From Tannerella sp. (GTDB taxonomy: Bacteria > Bacteroidota > Bacteroidia > Bacteroidales > Tannerellaceae), in NCBI GenBank assembly GCA_031277235.1, contig JAITMT010000569.1:1-5168 (forward strand): a stretch of DNA of 5,168 nucleotides, written 5' to 3'. The notes under the pieces were generated by a model, which saw nothing but the letters and a program-made list of their open reading frames with translations, was not told the origin of the DNA and ran no database searches. Positions 1 through 5,168 of the stretch are shown here, piece after piece; within the stretch, counting starts at the first letter, position 1; each line of letters begins with the position of its first letter. Position numbers and translations under genes: made by a program.

Positions 1-95
1 TCGGTCTAATCGCCTTCTTCATTTTCTACAAAAAATACAGGTGGAATTTCAACATCATGAACCGGAAAGTGGGAACAAAAATATTGGAGAATTGA
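1..95 (+). CDS. C-terminal end of an unidentified membrane-associated protein (partial)
   Basis: The reading frame that starts at base 3 is open to a TGA at 93-95 and gives 30 residues. It begins with a hydrophobic run (GLIAFFIF), followed by an aromatic and basic tail (YKKYRWNF, then NRKVGTKILEN). That looks like the end of a last membrane helix followed by a positively charged cytoplasmic tail. The frame starting at base 2 is also open, to a TGA at 128-130 that overlaps the tgt start as ATGA. Its product is hydrophilic and its third codon positions are poorer in G and C, so I prefer the first frame. The family cannot be named from 30 residues. The gene starts outside the window and lies 31 bases before tgt, so co-transcription with tgt is possible. 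Confidence 0.5.
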   Translation, partial: GLIAFFIFYKKYRWNFNIMNRKVGTKILEN

Positions 96-126
96 CAACA
101 GTGATCATACAAACCAAAATATCCCA

Positions 127-1278
127 ATGACTTTCGACATCATCAAAAAAGACGGCAATTCCAACGCGCGCGCGGGGGTGATTACAACCGCTCACGGACG
201 CATTGAAACGCCCATATTCATGCCTGTCGGTACGCAGGGAACGGTAAAAGCCGTCCATATCCGCGAACTGAAAGACGACGTCAAAGCGCAAATCATTCTG
301 GGAAACACGTATCATCTCTACCTGCGTCCCGGATTGGAGATGTTGAAAAAAGCCGGTGGACTGCACAAATTCAATGGCTGGGACAAGCCGATACTGACCG
401 ACAGCGGCGGTTTTCAGGTGTTTTCTCTCGCCGCAAACAGAAAACTCAGCGCCGAAGGCGCTGAATTTCGTTCGCACATTGACGGTAGCAAACATCTCTT
501 TACGCCGGAGAAAGTCATTGATATTCAGCGAATCATCGGCGGAGATATCATCATGGCATTCGACGAATGCAGTCCCGGCGACTCCGATTATGGCTATGCC
601 AAAAAGTCGCTGGAATTGACGGAGTTATGGCTCGACCGCTGTGTCCGCCAAATGAACGCCACCGAGCCGGAATATGGCTATGCGCAAAGTCTTTTTCCCA
701 TCGTGCAGGGCTGCGTGTACCGGGATTTGCGGCAGCGCGCCGCCGAAAACGTGTTGCAATACAACGCCGACGGCTTTGGCATCGGCGGTTTGGCAGTCGG
801 CGAGCCGACCGAAAAAATGTATGAAATGATAGAGGCTGTCAATGCCATACTGCCCGAAAACCGTCCGCGCTACCTGATGGGCGTCGGCACGCCGGTCAAT
901 TTGCTGGAAGCCATCGAGCGGGGCGTGGACATGTTCGACTGCATCATGCCTACGCGCAACGGTCGCAACGGTCAGTTATTCACCGCGAACGGTACGGTGA
1001 ATATGCGGAACAGCAAGTGGGCAAGCGACTTTTCGCCGATTGACGAAAACGGTTATTCCTTTGTGGATACGCAGTATAGCAAGGCATACCTGCATCATCT
1101 TTTTAAGGCGGAAGAAATTTTAGCGCTCCAAATTGCTTCGATTCACAATCTTTCTTTCTATCTTTGGCTCGTGAAAGAAGCCCGCAAGCATATCGCCGAA
1201 GGTGATTTCACGGCATGGAAAAGCAAGACAGTCAAGAGTTTAGAGTTTAGAGTGGAGAGTTTAGAGTGGAGAGTTTAA
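127..1278 (+). CDS. tgt: Queuine/preQ1 tRNA-ribosyltransferase (TGT)
   Basis: This 383-residue cytoplasmic enzyme swaps the guanine at wobble position 34 of GUN-anticodon tRNAs (Asp, Asn, His, Tyr) for preQ1 in queuosine synthesis. It is a TIM-barrel protein recognisable from end to end. TDSGGFQVF carries the catalytic Asp92; AFDEC (Asp146, Cys148), IVQG (191-195) and GGLAVGE (220-226) form the base pocket; MFDCIMPTRNGRNG carries the nucleophile Asp271. The bacterial zinc motif C-x-C-x2-C before YSRAYLHHL is absent: the aligned positions are Gly309, Ser311 and Asp314. The fourth ligand, a His in the IHNL motif, remains as His340. I recall other Bacteroidota TGTs sharing this loss. The ATG at 127 gives the usual N-terminus; no strong ribosome binding site precedes it. 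The normal end, around WKSKTVK, is followed by SLEFRVESLEWRV, encoded by a period-7 DNA repeat that also supplies the stop codon. Confidence 0.97.
   Translation: MTFDIIKKDGNSNARAGVITTAHGRIETPIFMPVGTQGTVKAVHIRELKDDVKAQIILGNTYHLYLRPGLEMLKKAGGLHKFNGWDKPILTDSGGFQVFSLAANRKLSAEGAEFRSHIDGSKHLFTPEKVIDIQRIIGGDIIMAFDECSPGDSDYGYAKKSLELTELWLDRCVRQMNATEPEYGYAQSLFPIVQGCVYRDLRQRAAENVLQYNADGFGIGGLAVGEPTEKMYEMIEAVNAILPENRPRYLMGVGTPVNLLEAIERGVDMFDCIMPTRNGRNGQLFTANGTVNMRNSKWASDFSPIDENGYSFVDTQYSKAYLHHLFKAEEILALQIASIHNLSFYLWLVKEARKHIAEGDFTAWKSKTVKSLEFRVESLEWRV
1236..1277 (+). repeat. Tandem heptamer repeat GAGTTTA/GAGTGGA at the end of tgt
   Basis: Six uninterrupted 7-base units run from 1236 to 1277: GAGTTTA, GAGTTTA, GAGTGGA, GAGTTTA, GAGTGGA, GAGTTTA. 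All fit GAGTKKA. Because 7 is not a multiple of 3, the protein period is 7 residues (21 bases), giving SLEFRVE then SLEWRV. The last unit supplies part of the tgt stop codon (TAA, 1276-1278). Traces of the GAGAGT motif continue to about 1303. The tract looks like a slippage-prone minisatellite that has replaced the native 3' end of tgt. Confidence 0.85.
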
Positions 1279-1369
1279 AATATAGAGAGTATGATATAGA
1301 GAACCCTGAGGAGGATTTTTTTTCCTTCTTGGCGGGAGGATTGTTCAGTTCTAAAGAAGCATTGTTTTT

Positions 1370-1532
1370 TTGCTCCCCTGGGAGCAATATATTGGTAGAA
1401 AAAACGTTGAATCAACCCCATGCGTGCCGTAGGTACGCGACCGGAACCATCCGCGTGAAAATTGCGTACCTACGGCACGCACAAACAGATAAAACATTTC
1501 ATTTCTACCAATATTCCGTCCCTAACGGGACG
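1370..1532. repeat. Nested, symmetrical inverted-repeat element (MITE- or REP-like)
   Basis: Four complementary or self-complementary parts are arranged as mirror images about base 1451. Outermost are two small hairpins: TTGCTCCC/GGGAGCAA (1370-1377 and 1380-1387) and CGTCCC/GGGACG (1517-1522 and 1527-1532). Next come 13-base perfect inverted arms (1389-1401 and 1502-1514, the latter reading TTTCTACCAATAT). Spacers of 19 and 20 bases follow. At the core are 18-base perfect inverted arms (1421-1438 and 1464-1481) around a 25-base loop. A competing small stem, ACGCG/CGCGT (1435-1439 and 1452-1456), overlaps the core arm and loop. No transposase is present, so an autonomous IS is excluded. A non-autonomous mobile repeat, or a transcribed structured RNA, is inferred. 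Confidence 0.7.
1421..1481. repeat. 18-bp perfect inverted repeat (core hairpin)
   Basis: Arms at 1421-1438 (TGCGTGCCGTAGGTACGC) and 1464-1481 are exact reverse complements, with a 25-base loop. A G-T and an A-T pair could extend the stem inward (1439-1463, 1440-1462). As RNA this would be a strong hairpin, and as DNA a possible cruciform. The following sequence (CAAACAGATAAAACATTTC) has no uninterrupted T-run, so it is not a standard intrinsic terminator, although the stem could still slow or stop polymerase between tgt and the permease gene. Confidence 0.85.
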
Positions 1533-1579
1533 TCCGGGTTTCAGAAAAATTTCATAGAACCTATCAGTTTTCCCTCCTT

Positions 1580-1611
1580 GGGGGCGGGAGAGGTCGGAGA
1601 AGGGTTGGGGG
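1580..1611 (+). other. G-rich tract with four G-runs
   Basis: The + strand has four runs of three or more G: GGGGG (1580-1584), GGG (1586-1588), GGG (1602-1604) and GGGGG (1607-1611). Loops are 1, 13 and 2 bases. The middle loop is too long for the usual G-quadruplex rule of seven bases or fewer, so folding is possible but not predicted strongly. The tract ends 52 bases before the permease start codon and would be in its leader if transcribed. Confidence 0.4.
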
Positions 1612-1623
1612 TGAGGTGTAATT

Positions 1624-1647
1624 TTCAAATCTTCAAATCTTCAAATT
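1624..1647 (+). repeat. Three 8-base direct repeats (TTCAAATC)
   Basis: TTCAAATC (1624-1631), TTCAAATC (1632-1639) and TTCAAATT (1640-1647) are tandem units that end 16 bases before the permease ATG. They form an A/T-rich leader, a context that favours initiation in Bacteroidota. They could also be a repeated protein-binding site, but nothing here identifies a binder. Confidence 0.7.
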
Positions 1648-1663
1648 ACTAAAAGTATGGCTT

Positions 1664-2755
1664 ATGAAAGACTTGAAAATAAAACGGATAGATAAATATA
1701 TTATCAAACAGTTTCTCGGCACATTTGTTTTTATATTGTCGGGACTCATTTTGATTGTGGTTGTTTTCGACGTGAACGAGAAGTTGGACAAATTCATGGC
1801 GCCCGAAGTTACGCTGAAAGAAATCCTCCTGGATTACTACGTCAACTTCATTCCCTATTTTATCAGCATGTTTTCTTCGCTGTTCACGTTTATTGCCGTA
1901 ATTTTCTTTACGTCCAAACTTGCCGACCGGTCGGAAATCATCGCCATGCTGTCTGCCGGAATGAGTTTCAACCGCCTGATGTATCCCTATATCATTTCGG
2001 CGACCATCATCGCCATTTCCATGTTCACGCTCAGCGCCTACGTAATTCCGCCCGCCAATGCCAAACGCCTTGATTTCGAGTATAATTACATTAAAAAGAA
2101 CAAAAAGCCGGAGCGTGCCCGCAGCGTGCAACTCGAAGTGGAACCGGGCGTTATCGCCTATTTCGACAGTTACGACAACAAATCAAAAATGGGATACCGT
2201 TTTTCGCTGTATCGCTTTGAAGGCAAGACACTTGTTTCGCGCCTGACCGCAAATTCGATCAAATATGATTCGCTGTACAACTGGACAGTTATTGATTACA
2301 TTATCAGGGATTTCGACGGAATGCACGAAAAAATTTCCTCCGGCACACGGATTGACACCACGCTAATGTTTATGCCTCAGGACTTTCTGATTGCCGAAGA
2401 CGACTGCGAAACCATGACCAACCCGCAACTGTCGGAGTTCATCGGACGGCAAAAGCAGAGAGGCATCGGCAATATACAAATGTTTGAAATAGAGTATCAT
2501 AGACGTATTGCGAACGCTTTTTCGTACTTTATCCTGACCGCCATCGGCGTTTCCCTGTCGTCGCGCAAGAAAAAAGGCGGGATGGGACTGAATATCGGCG
2601 TCGGGCTGGGTTTGAGTTTTTCGTACATCCTGTTTACCACCGTTACGTCCTCGTTTGCCGTCAGCGGAATGGTCAGTCCGTTCGTTGCCTGCTGGATTCC
2701 CAATATCGTTTACACCTTGATAGCCATTTATTTATATCGTAAAGCCCCCAAATAA
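1664..2755 (+). CDS. LptF/LptG (YjgP/YjgQ) family permease
   Basis: This 363-residue inner-membrane protein is of the LPS-export permease family, which works with the LptB ATPase to extract LPS and pass it to the periplasmic bridge. Three N-terminal membrane helices (about 16-36, 61-83, 106-128) are followed by a hydrophilic periplasmic region (about 130-280, the jellyroll in known members) and three C-terminal helices (about 283-299, 309-333, 340-357). The segment after helix 2, SKLADRSEIIAMLSAGMSFNRLM (84-106), matches the cytoplasmic coupling helix that contacts the ATPase. The N-terminal block DKYIIKQFLGTF and the VIPPAN motif (127-132) are typical of Bacteroidota members. Length is normal. 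The ATG at 1664 is preceded by AAAAG; an ATG at 1657 is out of frame. Sequence alone does not show whether it acts as LptF, LptG or a paralogue, so no symbol is given. It ends one base before the glycosyltransferase gene. Confidence 0.92.
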   Translation: MKDLKIKRIDKYIIKQFLGTFVFILSGLILIVVVFDVNEKLDKFMAPEVTLKEILLDYYVNFIPYFISMFSSLFTFIAVIFFTSKLADRSEIIAMLSAGMSFNRLMYPYIISATIIAISMFTLSAYVIPPANAKRLDFEYNYIKKNKKPERARSVQLEVEPGVIAYFDSYDNKSKMGYRFSLYRFEGKTLVSRLTANSIKYDSLYNWTVIDYIIRDFDGMHEKISSGTRIDTTLMFMPQDFLIAEDDCETMTNPQLSEFIGRQKQRGIGNIQMFEIEYHRRIANAFSYFILTAIGVSLSSRKKKGGMGLNIGVGLGLSFSYILFTTVTSSFAVSGMVSPFVACWIPNIVYTLIAIYLYRKAPK

Positions 2756-2756
2756 A

Positions 2757-4487
2757 ATGAGAACATCAGCCCTTCAGTATTTATATTTGCAAAAGCCTAT
2801 CAGTTCGATTGTAATCATCTGTGCAATAGCCCTTTTGCCGTTTCTTCATTCCGATTTCTACACGAAAGGCGAGCCGCGCGAAGCGTCGGTTGCCGTGTCC
2901 ATGCTCGAATCGGGCAACTGGATTTTGCCGAAAGTATATGCCGAAGAGTTTGCCTACAAACCGCCGCTGGCGCACTGGATGATGGCGGCGGCTTCGCTGC
3001 CGCAGGGACACGTGTCGGAATTTACGTCCCGCCTGCCTTCCGCGCTGGCGCAAATCGTTTTGATCGGTTTTTTGCTGGCTTTCTTCGGAAAAAGAATCCG
3101 TTTTCAGGAGGCGTTTATCGCAACGCTCCTGCTGATAACCGGTTTCGAGATTCACCGCGCGGGGATGACGGCGCGCGTGGATATGGTGTTGACCGCGTTT
3201 GTCGTGCTCGGACTGATACAGTTGTACCGCTGGGAGAGCAAACTGGAACTCAAGGGATTACCCGTGATTATCCCGCTGCTGTTGAGTCTTGCCGTATTGA
3301 CCAAAGGTCCGGTCGGCGTTATTCTGCCGCTGTTTGTTTTCTTCGTTTATCTCCTGCTGTTGCGGAAATACAGTTTCTGGAAAATCGTTAAATCGCTGTT
3401 TTACATCGGTATAGCCTCCCTATTTATCCCGATGTTGTGGTACGTCGCGGCGTACCGGCAGGGCGGCGAGGAGTTTCTGAATGTGGCGCTTGCCGAAAAT
3501 TTCGGACGCTTTTTCCACCTCTCCGAAAGCAATATCAACTACGATCTGGGGCATGAGGAGGGCGTTTTCTATAATTTTCTGACGCTGCTTGCGGGTTTCA
3601 TTCCCTGGACGCTGCTGTTCGTTTTTTCGCTGTTCGGCATTCATTGGCACAAGCCGGAAAAGTCTGTAAAACAGATATTGAAAGACGCTTGGACGTGGTT
3701 CAATTCCATGGATAAAGTGAAGCGTTTCAGCATCGTGGCTTCCGTTTGCATCCTCTTTTTCTACTCGATTCCGTCCAGCAAACGAAGCGTTTACCTGATG
3801 CCTGCCTATCCGTTTATATCCTTGTTATTAGCGCAATACTTCATTTACATCACCGAAAATCGCGCGAAAGTTACCCGCATCTTCGGCATCGTGCTGTCGT
3901 CCATTGCAAGCGTCGTTTTTCTGGCTTCGTTCCTGGTCATGACGGGATTGGTGAAAATCGGCAGTTGGATCACGGACGATTCCATCCAAAGCGTAATCAA
4001 CACATTAACAGCCAATTCGCTTTCGACCAAACTGTTGATGATTTTCTTCGTCATTGCCATCGCAACGGTCATTTATCAGTTATCCAAACGCATCAATATC
4101 AAGATATTATATGCCACCATCCTGCTGACGTTCTGCATCAATCTCTACATTGACGGTATCGTGATGAAAGGCATACGGCAAGACCGCTCGGCAAAACCGT
4201 TCGCGGAACAGATAACGAAGGAGTATCATCTTGACAGTGAGACTGTTTATGTAACAAACAATCTGCGCGAATATCAGAATCTCTACGCCCTGAATTTTTA
4301 CATGGGCAACCGTTTTCGCAATTTCGAGACCGAGCGCCCCCAAAGCGGCTTTTTCCTCACCAGCGAAAGAAATCTGCCCGCCATCCGGGAACGCTACGGC
4401 AAGGAATACAAATTCGAGCAACTGGCGGAATCTTCCCGCCACGGCGACATCCGCAGCAAGGCTATTTTGTTGAGATTCAGCCGGTAA
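2757..4487 (+). CDS. ArnT-like family 39 glycosyltransferase (GT-C fold)
   Basis: This 576-residue polytopic membrane protein is of the ArnT/PMT type. Such enzymes transfer a sugar from a polyprenyl-phosphate donor to an acceptor on the periplasmic side; in ArnT the acceptor is lipid A. The first periplasmic loop has GEPREASVAVSMLESGNWILP (38-58) and FAYKPPLAHW (65-74). Lys68 matches the ArnT lysine that contacts the lipid phosphate. TARVDMVLT (138-146) carries Asp142, matching a second conserved acidic site. Later come LTKGPVGVILP (181-191) and SSKRSVYLMPAYPF (340-353), the counterpart of the ArnT K-x-x-x-Y-x-L-P motif. About twelve hydrophobic segments run to about residue 466, then a soluble domain of roughly 110 residues follows (471-576). 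The usual DE pair in loop one is GE here (Gly38, Glu39). The start follows the permease stop by one base, so translational coupling is likely. Donor sugar and acceptor are unknown; lipid A is an inference from the neighbour. Confidence 0.88.
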   Translation: MRTSALQYLYLQKPISSIVIICAIALLPFLHSDFYTKGEPREASVAVSMLESGNWILPKVYAEEFAYKPPLAHWMMAAASLPQGHVSEFTSRLPSALAQIVLIGFLLAFFGKRIRFQEAFIATLLLITGFEIHRAGMTARVDMVLTAFVVLGLIQLYRWESKLELKGLPVIIPLLLSLAVLTKGPVGVILPLFVFFVYLLLLRKYSFWKIVKSLFYIGIASLFIPMLWYVAAYRQGGEEFLNVALAENFGRFFHLSESNINYDLGHEEGVFYNFLTLLAGFIPWTLLFVFSLFGIHWHKPEKSVKQILKDAWTWFNSMDKVKRFSIVASVCILFFYSIPSSKRSVYLMPAYPFISLLLAQYFIYITENRAKVTRIFGIVLSSIASVVFLASFLVMTGLVKIGSWITDDSIQSVINTLTANSLSTKLLMIFFVIAIATVIYQLSKRINIKILYATILLTFCINLYIDGIVMKGIRQDRSAKPFAEQITKEYHLDSETVYVTNNLREYQNLYALNFYMGNRFRNFETERPQSGFFLTSERNLPAIRERYGKEYKFEQLAESSRHGDIRSKAILLRFSR

Positions 4488-4594
4488 TTGATTCAAGACT
4501 TGCTTTGGACGGAATAAAACGATATAAAACATTTGTCAAACTAAAAAACAATCCGTATCTTTGTCGAAACTAATAACTAAAATTTATTAATCTT
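4488..4594 (+). other. Intergenic region with the lipoprotein gene promoter
   Basis: This 107-base gap follows the glycosyltransferase stop. I see no stem followed by a T-run that would act as an intrinsic terminator, so some readthrough is possible. The second half holds a strong Bacteroidota promoter, followed by an A/T-rich leader (about 4570-4594) with no Shine-Dalgarno sequence. Confidence 0.7.
4532..4563 (+). promoter_or_regulatory. Bacteroidota-type primary sigma promoter (-33/-7)
   Basis: TTTG at 4532-4535 and TATCTTTG at 4556-4563 are separated by 20 bases. This fits the published Bacteroides consensus of a -33 TTTG and a -7 TAnnTTTG, with every defined position matching. Transcription would begin a few bases downstream, near 4570, leaving a leader of about 25 bases before the ATG at 4595. 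Confidence 0.85.
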
Positions 4595-5110
4595 ATGCAA
4601 ACAAAGAAAATTTTTACAATGACGATGATCTGCCTGTTTTCGCTCTATTCATGCGGTGGGAGCGGCAAGCAGGAAAAGGAAAATGCCCCTTCAACCGTAG
4701 AAGTTATTACGAACATTGATACGGCAAAAGTAGCAAACGACAGCATCTTATCTGAAAAAACAGAGCAGAAGGCTGAAAACAAGGATGACGATAAAATATA
4801 CTATTTCAAAGATTTGAGTGAAATATCCGAAGGGGCGGATTTGCTGAACTGGAAAGAGTATTTTAGAGAAAACAACCGGTTCAAAGACTGGGACAGCAAG
4901 GATGAAAAGAGAGTTTTGGTAAAATCCGTTATTGAAAAAAATGGAAAGGCTTCAAACATTGAAATTGCGGAAAGTTCTGGAAATGAAGAACTGGACAACG
5001 AGGCTATCCGTCTGGTACAGGAAGCCACGTTTTCGACGGGCAAAAATCTGAAAGGGCAGCCTGTCAGGTCAGGAGACTTTATTGTTCAAGTATTTTTTCC
5101 TCCGAAATAA
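4595..5110 (+). CDS. Lipoprotein with TonB-type C-terminal domain
   Basis: This 171-residue protein is predicted to be lipidated. It has a short basic start (MQTKK), a hydrophobic core, and the lipobox LYSC, with cleavage before Cys20. Residues 21-67 are a charged, low-complexity linker rich in Lys, Glu and Asp. Residues 106-169 match the TonB C-terminal fold: RVLVKSVIEKNGKASNIEIAES, then SSGNEELDNEAIRLVQEATFSTGKNLKGQPVRSGDFIVQVFFPP. The SSG-x-x-x-LD-x-EA motif and the K-G-x-P-V-R turn are family hallmarks. The protein lacks the N-terminal inner-membrane helix and Pro-rich spacer of true TonB, so energising outer-membrane transport is unlikely. A periplasmic or outer-membrane binding role is more plausible but unproven. 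It has its own promoter. Base composition is lower in G+C than the upstream genes: a hand count gives 45 of 120 at 4681-4800, against 70 of 120 at 2881-3000. Confidence 0.85.
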   Translation: MQTKKIFTMTMICLFSLYSCGGSGKQEKENAPSTVEVITNIDTAKVANDSILSEKTEQKAENKDDDKIYYFKDLSEISEGADLLNWKEYFRENNRFKDWDSKDEKRVLVKSVIEKNGKASNIEIAESSGNEELDNEAIRLVQEATFSTGKNLKGQPVRSGDFIVQVFFPPK

Positions 5111-5134
5111 TCACCTGTTTTATTTGAAAAGAAC

Positions 5135-5168
5135 ATGAAAACAAAAATATTTACAACCTTGCTTGCCG
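5135..5168 (+). CDS. Start of a probable exported protein (partial)
   Basis: An ATG at 5135 opens a frame that runs off the window after 11 codons, MKTKIFTTLLA. A short basic start followed by a hydrophobic run is typical of a signal peptide. The start lies 24 bases after the lipoprotein stop, with no promoter visible between them, so the two are probably co-transcribed. The first residues resemble the start of the lipoprotein (MQTKKIFTMT), which hints at a tandem paralogue, but eleven residues cannot establish it. Confidence 0.55.
   Translation, partial: MKTKIFTTLLA

Larger units (their letters stand above)
1279..1663. other. 385-base non-coding region made of repeats
   Basis: This gap between tgt and the permease gene contains, in order: decaying heptamer repeat; a purine-rich then T-rich stretch (1301-1323); CCTTCTTGGCGGGAGG (1324-1339); a nested inverted-repeat element (1370-1532); an unassigned A/T-rich stretch (1540-1570); CCTCCTTGGGGGCGGGAG (1573-1590), which resembles the 1324 segment; a G-rich tract; and three 8-base direct repeats. 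One + strand frame is open across it (1266-1652), but its product is only a translation of these repeats. I see no tRNA, no clear Rho-independent terminator with a following T-run, and no convincing promoter for the permease gene. Confidence 0.75.

Noticed and set aside
2..130. Frame ending in an ATGA overlap with the tgt start
   Set aside because: The overlap is attractive for coupled translation, but the product is less protein-like and codon third positions are poorer in G and C than in the competing frame ending at 95. The choice is not certain.
55..495. 146-codon open frame on the - strand
   Set aside because: It is antisense to the conserved N-terminal part of tgt.
1370..1387. TTGCTCCC/GGGAGCAA hairpin next to a T-run as a terminator for tgt
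   Set aside because: The T-run (1364-1371) comes before the stem on the + strand, and as A-residues after it on the - strand, so neither strand has the stem-then-T order of an intrinsic terminator.
1421..1481. 18-bp inverted repeat as the terminal repeats of an insertion sequence
   Set aside because: Only 25 bases separate the arms, so there is no room for a transposase.
1619..1626. TAATTTTC as a -7 promoter element for the permease gene
   Set aside because: It lacks the final G of TAnnTTTG, and the nearest upstream TTG (1605-1607) is only 11 bases away, too close for a -33 element.
1266..1652. 128-codon open frame on the + strand between tgt and the permease gene
   Set aside because: It starts inside the heptamer repeat, overlaps the end of tgt, and runs through the inverted repeats, the G-rich tract and the TTCAAATC repeats. 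Its product is a translation of repeats with no recognisable domain.
1649..2131. 160-codon open frame on the - strand
   Set aside because: It is fully antisense to the permease gene, which has clear family motifs, and its product is rich in His, Asn and Arg, as expected from a shadow frame.
2781..3155. 124-codon - strand frame, with others at 3420-3650, 3845-4072 and 4107-4532
   Set aside because: All lie antisense to the glycosyltransferase gene, have no recognisable motifs and look like by-products of its codon use.

Overview
The window looks like a piece of a Bacteroidota chromosome, most likely Bacteroidales. Three things point that way. The tgt and LptF/LptG-type proteins resemble the forms I know from that phylum. 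One gene is preceded by a near-perfect Bacteroidota promoter (TTTG, 20 bases, TATCTTTG). The gene starts have A/T-rich leaders with no strong Shine-Dalgarno sequence. Everything I can support as a gene is on the + strand.

Layout: (1) bases 1-95 are the last 30 codons of an unidentified gene that ends in a hydrophobic stretch and a basic tail. (2) 127-1278 is tgt, queuine tRNA-ribosyltransferase; its last 13 residues are encoded by a period-7 tandem repeat. (3) 1279-1663 is non-coding and built from repeats: the tail of the heptamer tract, a 163-base element of nested inverted repeats symmetrical about base 1451, a G-rich tract, and three 8-base direct repeats. (4) 1664-2755 encodes an LptF/LptG (YjgP/YjgQ) permease and 2757-4487 an ArnT-like family 39 glycosyltransferase, separated by one base. 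(5) 4488-4594 carries the promoter. (6) 4595-5110 encodes a lipoprotein with a TonB-type C-terminal domain. (7) 5135 to the window end is the start of another exported protein.

How the genes relate: the permease and glycosyltransferase are probably co-transcribed, and both act at the inner membrane on the cell envelope. The permease belongs to the family that extracts LPS. The glycosyltransferase belongs to the family that moves sugars from undecaprenyl-phosphate to lipid A or another periplasmic acceptor. tgt has an unrelated role, tRNA modification. Transcription from tgt into the permease would have to cross the repeat block, so that block could separate or attenuate the two. The lipoprotein starts a new transcription unit.

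I found no phage, CRISPR, toxin-antitoxin or insertion sequence gene, and no clear new multi-gene system. The least ordinary part is the 1236-1647 repeat region.
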